Assembly (NCBI RefSeq): GCF_002104515.1
Contig: NZ_NBOE01000004.1
Coordinates: forward strand, 186,001-250,000
Length of the DNA stretch: 64,000 nt
DNA from: Colwellia polaris
GTDB lineage: Bacteria; Pseudomonadota; Gammaproteobacteria; Enterobacterales; Alteromonadaceae
Direction of reading: 5' to 3'
Shown here one piece after another: positions 26,974 through 37,300 of the stretch. How positions within the stretch are numbered: position 1 is the stretch's first letter; every line of letters starts with the position of its first letter. The notes under the pieces are model-generated. The model did no database searches, had not been told where the DNA came from, and saw only the letters and a program-made list of their open reading frames with translations. The position numbers were made by a program, and so were the translations under genes.

Positions 26974-28488
26974 TTATTTGTTTTTTAGTTTGATGTTTAG
27001 TGCTTCATAGACATGAGGGATATACTTGTTATCCTTAGAGTCTGATATGATAAATCGACCTTCAATTCCTTTGAGCTTAAAGCTAGAAACAAAGAATAGG
27101 CTTCTAGTTCCTGTTCCTCTATGCAGATCGTCTGTTTTTAAGTATTTTAAGGTCACCTCTTCGATACTAGGTTTACCCGCGGTTTTCTTTCCTATCGCCG
27201 TTATTAGTGCTTCGCTGATATCTAATTTAAAAGACATGCCTCCTCTATCACGATAGGAGTTATAGCCTTCAGCGATTAGTTCTGTGCCAAAAGCGAACCT
27301 TTGGTCTTGGTTTTTCAAATGAGGGGTTATTTCTTTTGATGCGATATTTACGGCCAGTTTTGTTGAAATGGTATAAAGACCAAATAGAGGTTCAATATGT
27401 TCCCGTGTATCTGAATGAGCAACCCTCAACCAGCCTTTTTTATTAAATGATGTGGGTATATTTAAGTCTTTGACTTTAACTTGCGAGTCTAAAAGCTCTT
27501 TTTGGGAGTAAGTTTTCTTAAACTCAGTAACTTTTGCTTTGTGCTTTTTCAATAAATCATCTAAAGCAAATTCATTAATGCCTTTATAAACTAACCTTGA
27601 ACAAAAAGCTCCTAAGCATATATATTCAGCTGATAAGGAAAACCCTTCTCCATCACCATTTTGGGCGGTATAAGCAAAGATATTATCAATCTCTGAAAAA
27701 TACTTTAAATCTTTAACAACGGGGGCGCTTTCGTAAGACTTAATTTGCTCTGCTCTTTTTTTCTTTTTAGCAACTTCTTCTGCTTTCTTTTTAGCTAGAG
27801 ATTCAGCAATACGATCTTTGATGGCTTGCTTTCTTGTTAGTTCTTTCTCTTTACCGTCACTATCTTCTTCTGCAACATTGAACGTCCAATAAGCGCCATC
27901 GTAGTACCAACCGTAAAAATCAACTGCAACGTGCGGTGATTTTCTGCTGCCTTTACCTGCTTCTTTATACGATGCCAACTGACAAAATTTATACGCTTCC
28001 TTTTCTGTATCAGGCAGGGCAAATAGGTACATGTTCTCTTGAAGTTTCTTGTAGCTCATACCATCCGCTTGAGCGCAAGACCAACCTTGGTCAAGGTATG
28101 TTTCTTCGTTTACAGCTCCTTTACCATTATTATCAAAAAACTTACCGTTAAATGACATTGCATCAGCAAAGTATTTTATTCTTACGTTTTTGTCTGGCTG
28201 CTTTTCACCGAAAACAATAAAGCCTTCAACTTCATCCATTTCGATAGTTGTATTAGGCTTACGTAAGATATAATTAAATCGCGGGGCCTTTATTGCTTCG
28301 CTCATACTAATACTTGAGCTATTGCCAAAAAACACCATTTTCGTATTTTGAATCTCTCCTTCTCTATCAAGCTGAACTAAATCGCCATTTGTTAGGCGAG
28401 CATATACACCATAAGTTTCAGGGACTTCAGGTTCACCACAAGCAGTCAACCATAAGGTTGCTATAAGTGGGGCTAGTTTTTTTATCAT
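26974..28488 (-). CDS. Large orphan lipoprotein
   Basis: A 504-aa protein with a lipobox (LWLTAC, Cys at residue 17). The N-terminal half is beta-rich. A Lys/Glu-rich helix at about residues 222-250, probably a coiled coil, separates it from a C-terminal half that I cannot assign. AAGGA lies upstream of the ATG. It is the first gene of the exported-protein operon and lies opposite the AraC-type regulator, with both promoters in the 211-bp gap. Confidence 0.8.
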   Translation of the reverse strand: MIKKLAPLIATLWLTACGEPEVPETYGVYARLTNGDLVQLDREGEIQNTKMVFFGNSSSISMSEAIKAPRFNYILRKPNTTIEMDEVEGFIVFGEKQPDKNVRIKYFADAMSFNGKFFDNNGKGAVNEETYLDQGWSCAQADGMSYKKLQENMYLFALPDTEKEAYKFCQLASYKEAGKGSRKSPHVAVDFYGWYYDGAYWTFNVAEEDSDGKEKELTRKQAIKDRIAESLAKKKAEEVAKKKKRAEQIKSYESAPVVKDLKYFSEIDNIFAYTAQNGDGEGFSLSAEYICLGAFCSRLVYKGINEFALDDLLKKHKAKVTEFKKTYSQKELLDSQVKVKDLNIPTSFNKKGWLRVAHSDTREHIEPLFGLYTISTKLAVNIASKEITPHLKNQDQRFAFGTELIAEGYNSYRDRGGMSFKLDISEALITAIGKKTAGKPSIEEVTLKYLKTDDLHRGTGTRSLFFVSSFKLKGIEGRFIISDSKDNKYIPHVYEALNIKLKNK

Positions 28489-28699
28489 TACGATAGGTTC
28501 CTTGTCTGATTTATATTTTAATTATTCACCTGAACTGATGAATTTTTCTTCTATTAAAACATCAAGATAAAAAATAAACCTTCCTTTAATCGCGCATTAA
28601 AAAATAATTTATTTTTTGGAAAAATTGGTGCGTTTTTCTTAGCTAGTGAATCGCTAAGGCGTTTGCCAAATTAAACCATCACTTTTTTAACTGACTGAG

Positions 28700-29119
28700 A
28701 TGATGGCAAAACCTAAACCATTTACCCCCGAGCTATTTGAAATAAGAGTTAAGCATGCAATGGAACGACTTATTGCTGATAAGCAACCTTTGATTGGTGA
28801 GGAAAGAGGGGATATTCGGGTTACTGACATCGCTGATATTTTTAAGGTAAATGTGGCTACCTTTCGCCGCTGGTGTATAACCTATGTCAACCAAAGTCCG
28901 AGTCAGTATTTAGCAAATTATCGAATTGAAAGGGCTAAACAGTTACTTAAACAAGGGGTTAAGCCTTCAAAAGTGTCTGAAATGTTGGCATTTGGTGAGC
29001 ATAAAATATTTTCAACCACATTTAAGCGATATCAAGGGAATACACCTTCAGAGGTTATGAAAATGCAATTTAGTACTTATTCGCCCAATCATACAGCATC
29101 GAATAAAAAGGGACTGTAA
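28700..29119 (+). CDS. AraC-type HTH regulator without a sensor domain
   Basis: A 139-aa protein made almost entirely of a DNA-binding domain. The first helix-turn-helix is seen in VTDIADIFKVNVATFRRWCITYVNQSPSQYLANYRIERAKQLLKQG, and the second in KPSKVSEMLAFGEHKIFSTTFKRYQGNTPSEVMKMQF. The order and FxxxTP-type end match the AraC family. It lacks the usual ligand-binding or dimerisation domain, so another protein may control it or it may act constitutively. It is divergent from the lipoprotein operon, which it may regulate. Confidence 0.85.
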   Translation: MMAKPKPFTPELFEIRVKHAMERLIADKQPLIGEERGDIRVTDIADIFKVNVATFRRWCITYVNQSPSQYLANYRIERAKQLLKQGVKPSKVSEMLAFGEHKIFSTTFKRYQGNTPSEVMKMQFSTYSPNHTASNKKGL

Positions 29120-29442
29120 AAAATAAAAAAGGCTTTAGCTATAGGCAGATTGGTATTTCAAATGCATATGCGGGGAGTCAAACACCTGAAGTAACCACCA
29201 TATGAGTGGCCATATTTTAACCTTGTAGGATGTTTATCAGGTAGTCATTAGGCTATTTGTTAGAGAAATATTCCTTGGTATCGTGATGGTTGTAGTCATC
29301 AGGGTATAAGTATTATTCGTAGCTAAAAGTGAAGTTGCTAATTATTGTTATAGCGAGTTTATTAGATAGCAGTAACCTTGTGTGAGAAGGCTACTGCTAA
29401 TTAACGTATTTCCCCTTTCGGAGTATGTGTTGTGATACAACG
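29120..29442. other. Gene-free 323 bp between the AraC gene and the kinase operon
   Basis: No convincing ORF is present. It contains an imperfect 11-bp stem (29369-29379 with 29387-29397) and a short GTTGT/ACAAC hairpin near the kinase stop codon. Both could help end the minus-strand operon, but neither has a T tract. Confidence 0.5.
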
Positions 29443-31764
29443 CTAGGGGCTACTATCGATAGATGAAAGTTTGTTCACAAGTTTTTCAAACCTTGCCAGA
29501 TATTGGTTGGTAGGAGCAGACATTTTTAACATTGCTATGGCCTGGTTCAAGTAGTTAAGAGCATTCGCGTTATCTTCAACTTTTACTAAGGTTTCACCAT
29601 ATCCTCCTAATTGTACAGCTCTGATATATCCTTGAATGTTTAGGTTTTCTGTTGTCTTTAATGATTTTTTGTGCCACTCAATAGAGGTTTTATATTCGCC
29701 AATATCTCTATTGTTTGCAGCGATATTATGATAAATCACTGCCAATGCAATAGAGTCTTTAAGGTCTTCTCCTTTTAACGAGTTCAGTGCCATCATTGAA
29801 TACTCCAATGCTTGTTTAGGCTTTTTTAAATCTCGCCCATAAATGGTGGCAATATTGTTGTAAGTTGCATGAACTCTTGGGTGACCTTCAGGTGAAATTT
29901 CCTGAAACATTTCAGCGGCTTTCTTTAAGTTTGTTAAACCCATGGCGAAGTTACCAAGCCCAGCTTGCACAGCTCCAAACTGTTGTAAATGTAATGCTGT
30001 TCGTGGATGACTGACATCCCCATACATACGAATGTCTAAATCAACTGCTTTTGCAAAATATTCAAGTGCTTCTTCATTTTTTCCTTCCATCATGAATGAG
30101 CTACCTAAGTTACCAAGCACCGTTGCCACCATAAAATTATCGATTGGTAACAATGATTTATATCCACTAAGAGATTTTTGATAAAAACGTCTGCTTTCTT
30201 GATAAGTTCCACCTGAGTGCAATGCTAATCCCATTAAATTATAAGCTTCATAAATAATTTTTTCGGTATTGGCATTATTGATGCTGTTTTCAATTGCTGT
30301 TTTTGCATCACTTTTTCTGCCTGAAGATATATAAACTTGTGCAAGTTCATTTTGCGCAATATAAAAAGACTCATCATTTTTATCAAATAATGGAAGCGCT
30401 TTATTGTATAACTCTTCGGATTCTTTCAGTAAACCTCGCCCTTGATAAACCTTAGCAATAGCCTTAAGTAAATGTGCTTTAACTTTTGGACTTTTATTTA
30501 CGCTTTCAAGTGCTTTCTTACTACTGTTATCAATAAGTTCTTCAACAGTTAATACGCTGTTTTTATCAATATCTGAAGCATCAAACATATCAGTTAAAAA
30601 AGACGTAACTTCTTCGCTTACTTCAACTTGCTCAATGAGCTTTGTATTGCTGCTATATAGCGAATAAGAGCTAATAGCAATGGTAATAATGAGTGATAAT
30701 GAAATACTTGAGACTAGTTTATTTCTTTGAAAAAACTTTGAGATTTTGTACATCAAAGTATTGCTGTATTCGCTAATAGGCTGTTTATTAATAAATTTAG
30801 TGATGCTCTGTGATAACTCGAAAGAAGATGAATATCGCTTTTCGATATCACTTTCAGTTGATTTTGAAATTATTGCCTTAACTTCATTGGGAATGACCAT
30901 ATCCGAACCGAGCATTGCTGTGAGGTTTTTACCAAGAGCATAAACGTCACTCGTAGTTGATAACTTATTTCCTGCCAATTGTTCAGGGCTAGCGTAGTCT
31001 CTGCTTACAGCTTTTAGGTGGTTATATTTTTGTTCATTTTTTAAAGTATTACCATTCATTGTGCTGTTGATATTTTGAGCGATACCAAAATCCATTAATT
31101 TGGGTTCACCTTGTTTATCAACTAGGATATTCGATGGTTTAATATCTGCGTGAATGACCATATGTTGATGAGCAAACTGTACAGCCTTACAGACTTTCTT
31201 AAATAGTTTTAAGCGTTCTTGGAACCTTAGCGCATTTGCGTTGCAGAATTGATCAATAGCAATGCCATCAACATATTCCATCACCATGTAAGGGAGATTG
31301 TTTTCTGTTTTATCAACCGTATATATTTTGGCGATATTTGTATGATCTAGGTTAGCTAAATGCTGTGCTTCTTTTTGTAAGAAATCCTCACCTGCTAACG
31401 CTGCAATAGAAGGATAGACAAATTTTATTGCAACTTTTTGTGCTAATTGACCATCATTGCGTTCGCCAAGATATACTGCGCCCATTCCGCCTTGGCCTAA
31501 TTTTCTAGTTAACTTATATACGCTAACTTGTGTGTTGATTAAATCATGAATTATATTGTCATCAACTAGTTGTTCGGCCTGTTTTCCGATGAGTTGCTTA
31601 AAGGTTGTTTGTTTTTTATTTTCTTCATGCGCGGTAATTAAGGCGGTTGTTTCAGTATAAAATTCATGTTCACTACTCATTAAAATAGATAGTTGAACTG
31701 CCATGTTATCTTCATCAATTGCCAGTAAATGTTGAAATAATGCTAGTGGAGTATCAAAGTTCAT
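29443..31764 (-). CDS. Membrane Ser/Thr protein kinase with C-terminal TPR repeats
   Basis: A 773-aa protein. Residues 84-325 form a Hanks-type kinase: GQGGMG loop at 90-95, K114, E132, HAD at 205-207 within HADIKPSN, DFG at 225-227 and SPEQ in place of APE. The usual Arg before the catalytic Asp is Ala, making it a non-RD kinase. One helix (about 350-371) follows, then about 380 residues of TPR repeats (for example VATVLGNLGSSFMMEGKNEEALEYFAKAVDL), probably periplasmic. It lies 30 bp behind an ECF sigma gene. In Vibrio parahaemolyticus a comparable kinase, PknT, activates its sigma factor EcfP by phosphorylation, which suggests the same logic here. Confidence 0.92.
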   Translation of the reverse strand: MNFDTPLALFQHLLAIDEDNMAVQLSILMSSEHEFYTETTALITAHEENKKQTTFKQLIGKQAEQLVDDNIIHDLINTQVSVYKLTRKLGQGGMGAVYLGERNDGQLAQKVAIKFVYPSIAALAGEDFLQKEAQHLANLDHTNIAKIYTVDKTENNLPYMVMEYVDGIAIDQFCNANALRFQERLKLFKKVCKAVQFAHQHMVIHADIKPSNILVDKQGEPKLMDFGIAQNINSTMNGNTLKNEQKYNHLKAVSRDYASPEQLAGNKLSTTSDVYALGKNLTAMLGSDMVIPNEVKAIISKSTESDIEKRYSSSFELSQSITKFINKQPISEYSNTLMYKISKFFQRNKLVSSISLSLIITIAISSYSLYSSNTKLIEQVEVSEEVTSFLTDMFDASDIDKNSVLTVEELIDNSSKKALESVNKSPKVKAHLLKAIAKVYQGRGLLKESEELYNKALPLFDKNDESFYIAQNELAQVYISSGRKSDAKTAIENSINNANTEKIIYEAYNLMGLALHSGGTYQESRRFYQKSLSGYKSLLPIDNFMVATVLGNLGSSFMMEGKNEEALEYFAKAVDLDIRMYGDVSHPRTALHLQQFGAVQAGLGNFAMGLTNLKKAAEMFQEISPEGHPRVHATYNNIATIYGRDLKKPKQALEYSMMALNSLKGEDLKDSIALAVIYHNIAANNRDIGEYKTSIEWHKKSLKTTENLNIQGYIRAVQLGGYGETLVKVEDNANALNYLNQAIAMLKMSAPTNQYLARFEKLVNKLSSIDSSP

Positions 31765-31794
31765 TGTTGTTCTTATTATTTTTATTTTATCCGT

Positions 31795-32367
31795 TTAACA
31801 CTGGGTGCGTAAGTAAGCTTTTGCAGCTGAAAGTTCACTATAAATGGTTGATTTTTTTAGTGTCAGCTCAGAGCCAATATCTTCAATATCATAACCTAAA
31901 AAGTAATGTAGTAAAGCAACTTGGTATGATCTAGGAGCGATCTTAGCTAGCTTAGATAATGCACTATCGAAAATAATATAGGGCTCAGGATCTTCTGATA
32001 GTGAAATAAACTTTGCTATATTTTCGCTGTTATTCGACCTTTTTTGTGCACCTTTAGCTTTTAAATCGTCGAGCAACATCCATCTTACAAAAGAGGCTAA
32101 CGACAGAAAAAACTGCTCTCTATTATCAAAAACTTCTTTGGGTGGAGATAATTGAACAAGCACCTCGTGCAAAAGTGAGGTAGTGTTGGGTAGCTGCTCT
32201 AATATGCTATGAGATGAAGCTTTATAAGTAATTTGCTTTTTAACTATACCCTTTAGATGATAGTAAATAATACTTCGTAGCTGATTCGCACTTTTTAAAT
32301 CATTATGAACTATCCAGCTATTTAACAACTCGGTAACAGGTTCGTGTTGTGCAGTATCTATTGTCAT
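31795..32367 (-). CDS. ECF-type RNA polymerase sigma factor
   Basis: A 190-aa protein of the ECF-like class usually paired with Ser/Thr kinases. Region 2 is seen around FFLSLASFVRWMLLDDLKAKGAQKR, and region 4 near SYQVALLHYFLGYDIEDIGSELTLKKSTIYSELSAAKAYLR. No anti-sigma gene is adjacent; the downstream kinase is the likely activator. It is separated by 30 bp from each neighbour and should be co-translated with them. Its promoters cannot be predicted from this window. Confidence 0.88.
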   Translation of the reverse strand: MTIDTAQHEPVTELLNSWIVHNDLKSANQLRSIIYYHLKGIVKKQITYKASSHSILEQLPNTTSLLHEVLVQLSPPKEVFDNREQFFLSLASFVRWMLLDDLKAKGAQKRSNNSENIAKFISLSEDPEPYIIFDSALSKLAKIAPRSYQVALLHYFLGYDIEDIGSELTLKKSTIYSELSAAKAYLRTQC

Positions 32368-32397
32368 ATTATTCTCTCAAAGCAATAAACTAATCGA

Positions 32398-34293
32398 TTA
32401 TTCGTGTTCAATTAAAGCTAATGACTCAGCAATATGATAAATATTTTTATAATCATACTTGATGGTATCAGGCCTTTTTTCTTCTAAATCTGACCAACTT
32501 AATAAGCAATCGTGGGTTTTCATTGCTTCGTTTTTTGATTCTCCATATCGCCAATTATTGACAATATGAAATGCATTCCATCTATTATGTTCAGTTTTTG
32601 CTAGCGCATGAATTCGATGGGTGAGTTGCTCATTATTGAGTCCCGTTTGTTTTTTAATAAATTTCATCCAGCGCTGAATTAAAGCCATGTTTAGATCTGA
32701 AAATTCATTTAAATACGGCAAATAGTCCAAAGCTTCTTGTTTTGTTGCATCTGAATCATCAAAGGTGATCGTAGGTATTGAGCCACCTAAAACTAATAGT
32801 TTCATGGGAAAATGACGTTTTTCAGTAAAGTTTGATTTACGCTTAAAAAGAGGTTGGTTAACCCAATGTAGCCACTGAGTTGAGTCTACTGTTTCTTGGT
32901 CGTGTTTTTCTATTAGAACGGATAATGCGTCAGGCGTTAAAGCACTTAAGCCGAGTTCTGTTTTTGCATAAGTGTTATGGCTTCGCTGCGCAAGTACTTC
33001 GCTGTTGCTATCTAATAGTTGGTTGAAACTTAATACTTTCTTTAAAGCGCCGAATGATCTTATTTGTTGATGCTCTATATTGTGATTTAAGGCGTTGTAA
33101 TAATGAAATGTTGTTGTGTTATCCGTTGTTTTCGACTGCGCCAAGGTGCACATATCATATAAGCGTAATATGCTTTTTAAGGCGATATTTTCATCTTCAT
33201 CACTGACAATAATATGATTAAAATTCGACGGGTTTTGAAGCTGCTGTTCAGAGCTTACAAAAGTAATGTCCCATAAATCTAAGCCTTTACCATTACAATG
33301 CTCAAACACTTGATGATGAGTAATAAAAAAGTCATTGGGCTGAGTTGATAAAACCGTGATCTCGATTTTTTTATGATTACAAAAGTGAGCCAAAAGCAAC
33401 AGCTCTCTGAGAATAGATTCTCCTATTTCACCAAAACCTGAAATAAGCACACTTACCGGTTCGCTAGTAATAGAGCTCGTATCTGTGTTTTCTCCTAGCC
33501 CCATAGATTGCACTAAGTCGATAGCTATTTTTTCGCTTAAGTTAAATATATTAATTAACAAGCCAGTAGATTGTTTTTTAATATTATCAATTGAATAAAA
33601 AGCGCTAGGTTCAAAGAGTTTGTAGCTCATTACATTGTCTATTCCAATATGACAATGAAGCTCAGGTTTATAAGGTGACTCAACTAAGGTTTTTAAAATA
33701 GCTAAATTAGTTAAGTCGCAGCCTGTTATAGCGACCATTGCTTTTGCGTTTAAAATAGCGGCTTTTAATTGAATAGCGATATCTGAAGCATCGCCCAGTA
33801 TCAGAGTAACTTTTTTCTTTTTATACTGAGTAATTAATGGATTGCTATGATCTTTCTCTATAATAACGACTTTTTCTTTTTTATTGAGTAAATCATCAAT
33901 TAAATAGGCGCTCTCGCTATTTAAGCCGAAAATAATGTAATGATTTTTGTAATATTTAACTAATATGTTGCTTTTAAACCAGCTACCAGCGGCAAAAAAG
34001 GTTGCAAATGCAATAGAGAAAAACACAGTGCAAACCGCAGAAAGTCTTGCTGCTGAAATTGCCCAATGCTTTAATGCTTCATCGGCAGGGGAAGAAATTA
34101 AAGAAAATAATTTAAATGTACTGTAAAAAACATCAAACCAACGGGTTAATTCTGGGTGAGAGATATTGTTTTTAACAACATATACCGAGCTAAAACCATA
34201 AATTCCTAAGGTAATCGTAGCGACCACAAAAAATGCTAAAATGATAATGCCTCTAATACTTAGCGGGGCAGATGCACTTTTATTAGCTTTCAT
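32398..34293 (-). CDS. Membrane protein with tandem RCK/TrkA-N-like folds and a RyR domain
   Basis: A 631-aa protein. Two hydrophobic helices (about residues 13-35 and 83-103) flank a 45-residue loop, like a two-helix channel but without a K+ selectivity filter. Residues 118-215 form a TrkA-N/RCK-like Rossmann fold (YIIFGLNSESAYLIDDLL, VVIIEKD, LILGDASD). A second begins at about 281 (VLISGFGEIGESILREL). The last 75 residues match the RyR domain known from ryanodine receptors and prokaryotic proteins: HNRWNAF at 569-575, WRYG at 581-584 and KTHDCLLSW at 592-600. RyR domains are thought to bind nucleotide-derived ligands. It is second in the TIR-led operon. Confidence 0.85.
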   Translation of the reverse strand: MKANKSASAPLSIRGIIILAFFVVATITLGIYGFSSVYVVKNNISHPELTRWFDVFYSTFKLFSLISSPADEALKHWAISAARLSAVCTVFFSIAFATFFAAGSWFKSNILVKYYKNHYIIFGLNSESAYLIDDLLNKKEKVVIIEKDHSNPLITQYKKKKVTLILGDASDIAIQLKAAILNAKAMVAITGCDLTNLAILKTLVESPYKPELHCHIGIDNVMSYKLFEPSAFYSIDNIKKQSTGLLINIFNLSEKIAIDLVQSMGLGENTDTSSITSEPVSVLISGFGEIGESILRELLLLAHFCNHKKIEITVLSTQPNDFFITHHQVFEHCNGKGLDLWDITFVSSEQQLQNPSNFNHIIVSDEDENIALKSILRLYDMCTLAQSKTTDNTTTFHYYNALNHNIEHQQIRSFGALKKVLSFNQLLDSNSEVLAQRSHNTYAKTELGLSALTPDALSVLIEKHDQETVDSTQWLHWVNQPLFKRKSNFTEKRHFPMKLLVLGGSIPTITFDDSDATKQEALDYLPYLNEFSDLNMALIQRWMKFIKKQTGLNNEQLTHRIHALAKTEHNRWNAFHIVNNWRYGESKNEAMKTHDCLLSWSDLEEKRPDTIKYDYKNIYHIAESLALIEHE

Positions 34294-34358
34294 TAAATTT
34301 CCCTTTATTTATAACGTTTATAATATTCAATTTTTATATCAACATGGCCAAACAGAGT

Positions 34359-37300
34359 TTATTCACTGGTAAAGTGCGCGCAACCTCTGTCTTGCCATTG
34401 CTGCGCTGATAGTGCGGGTAAAAAGAATGCTCTTCTTTCTGCTGGCGTTAGGCAGCTTCTATTTATTGGTAAGCTGTTAATTGCTTGTTGTTCATAGTCT
34501 TTAATACTAACCATTTTTTTATCAGTTTTTTTATCAGTTTTTTTATCAGTTTTTTTCAGCATTTTTTGGAAAATGGGGGTGACTTTTGCGGTAGGAAAGC
34601 GAGCGTTAGGTGTTAAATACTCTGTAGTAACAATACTCTTGCTATCATTTGAAAATTTAGAAGGTAAATCTTTAGTCACTTGTGAAAAAGTCTCAATTTT
34701 CTCCATGGTATTTACATCCCATAAAACGCTGGTATTACGCTCGGGGTTAACAGTACTCGATGTTGTTAATAAATATTGTTGATCACTGGAAATGCTAACA
34801 TCCACCAGAAAAACATTATCTAAAGAGTGTCTTTTTAACATACTTGGTTGTTCGTCTTTAAACTTCCAAACAGCAACATAGCTACCATCTATAAAAATTG
34901 CACCATTACCGTCAGGGTGGAAAATAAAATCTCTTATCCAGTGTCCATCCGAATAGAAAAGGGTGGATAAATTTTCAACAAAATCAGCAGAGAATAAGCT
35001 TAATTTCTTAGTATCATGTTGCACTAATATTTTGTCGTCAAAAGGGCTGAAAATAGCTATTTTGGGGTTTACTAAATCAGAATATGTTGCCTCGCGCTTA
35101 CCGGAAATAAGGTCAAATAATATAACCTCAGAAGGTAAGTTTTGTTTCTTAAGGTCTGAAGAAAAATAGTCAAAGGTTGAAACTAACAGTACCTTTTTGC
35201 CTGCTTGGTTAAACTCATAAGAGGGTATTAAATTATTGCTAGCTATACTTTTAGTCACCCCTGTTAGTAAGTTTCTATGTTGTAACACTTCGTTTTTAAA
35301 TGCCTGTTGTTCTTGCGGTTTTTGAAGTACGTAAATTATGCTATCGCCATCAGGTGAGAATTTAATATCGCGATAGAGTTCTCCTTCAAATATAAATTCA
35401 TCAAGCTTTTCTCCTGTTTGTAAATCATAAACCAATGCTTCACTTTCGAATTTATTGTTAACTTCTCTGGTAATTAATAGTTTATTCTGCTTCGGAAAAA
35501 TATAACTTTGTAGTGTGTTTTTACCAAAATCAAATTCGTGTATTACGGTATTTTTTTTAATATCCCATATAAAATGTTTACCATTACGTTGGCTAACAAC
35601 AACAAATTCATTATCAAAACTGTAATGTATATTTTTGATAAAGTAAGACTCTTTTTTCAAAAATAATGGACTGTTTGCCTTACTCGTTAGTGACCACGAT
35701 ACTATTTTCTCGCCAAAAACTGTAAAAAAATTACCCTTGATAATGGTAGAAAATATGTCAATTAAGTTTGTTGCTTCCAAGCTATGATCAATAACTTTAA
35801 TTAGTTCATGTGATTGAGTTGACCAGAGTATGCTTTTTTTGTCGTTAACAGACGAGGCTAATACCAAGTCGCTGCCAGGGCTATAGCTGGCATAAGAAAG
35901 GTGACTTTCGTTGAGCTGATAACGATGCAAAATTTCTCCAGTGGCTATCGACCACTCTACAGCTTGATTACTATAATCTGATAACGTTAGCAGTTTTTTG
36001 TTATCTTGACTGAACTGTGCACTTAACAACTTAGACGATTTTTCAGATATTTTAATGGTTTGGAGTATTTCTCCTGTATCAGCTGACCATATCGCAACTT
36101 TACTTCTGTCTATTTCACTAAATATCATTGCTCCGTTTGGACTAAAGTGTGCTTTTAAAGTGCCACGGTTACGCTTAGTATTAATATCAGAAAAATCATT
36201 AATAAATTTATGCTGAATAAGTTCACCGGTTTCTAATGACCATACATAAGTGCCGTGATTTACTGCCACGCTGAGTATTTTTGTGCCATCAAGGCTGAAA
36301 ATAGGCTTTATCGGGATAACATTTTTTATGCTGATAGTAGTGGTTTTTTCTGCGCTCTCAGCGTCAAATACATCTATATAGCTAGTAACGGCGCTCTCAG
36401 CTTTGCTTTTATTAGTTTGTAACCATGCGGGGATTGTTTTTTCGGGCATTACAGAGGTAATGGCCAGCAAATTTTTAACGGGATGAAACGCAACGCGATT
36501 TAATTGCCTATCAGGGTAATCAAACTGCTGTACTTGTTCTCCTGTTAATACTGACCAAACGTCTACTGCCTTTGCACTTGTGAAAATAAAGCGGCTATCG
36601 TAACTAAAGTCAAAATTTAATATTCTTGATTCAGCGGTGATTTTAGTCACAGGCTGGCCATCATCAAGTGACCATATAGTTAATGTTTGATTTTTTACCA
36701 TCGCAACATAGCGGCCGGTCTTGTCAAACTTTACTGAATGTCTCGATAGTGGGTGTTGGGCATTAATGTTCATAAGCCGATTGATTTTTTTTAAGGGCTC
36801 ATGGAAAGACAACTCTATGCCTTTGAGCAAAGGCCTATCACCGCCATACAGGCCTGGAATAGCATTTAACGATAATAGTAATGCTGTGTCATATTCCCCT
36901 TGCTCGCTTTGGTTTTTCGACATTTGAGTAAGAAATTCACTCTGTAAAACCAGTGCACCATTTTTTTCTTTTATCGCAAGTTGTTGTTGAAAAATAGCTT
37001 CCTCTTTCTGAAAATAAGCAAACACACCAGCCCCAACAGCCAAAATAGCTAATATTGCAACAGCAGCTAACCAACGTCGCAGTTTTTTTGCTTTTAAGCG
37101 CTCTTGCTCTAATTGATATTCTTTATCACGTTGAGTAAGTTCACCTAAAGGAACACCTAAAATTCCGGCGATGACTTTCAGTAACATTAAATGCAGTTGT
37201 TGTTGATAGGCATTTACCTTTGCAGTGATTGACTTTTTATCAAGCTGTGTGGTGTTTTTTAGGTGCTCGCGATAAGCGGCCGGCGTAGTAAAGCCTTGCT

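Noticed and set aside
29369-29397. Imperfect hairpin as the terminator of the kinase operon
   Set aside because: Correct general location but no T run on the minus strand and one mismatch in the stem; noted only within the intergenic entry.
34514-34559. CRISPR-like repeat
   Set aside because: A contiguous 12-bp in-frame tandem repeat without spacers, inside a coding gene. No array of spaced direct repeats was noticed anywhere.
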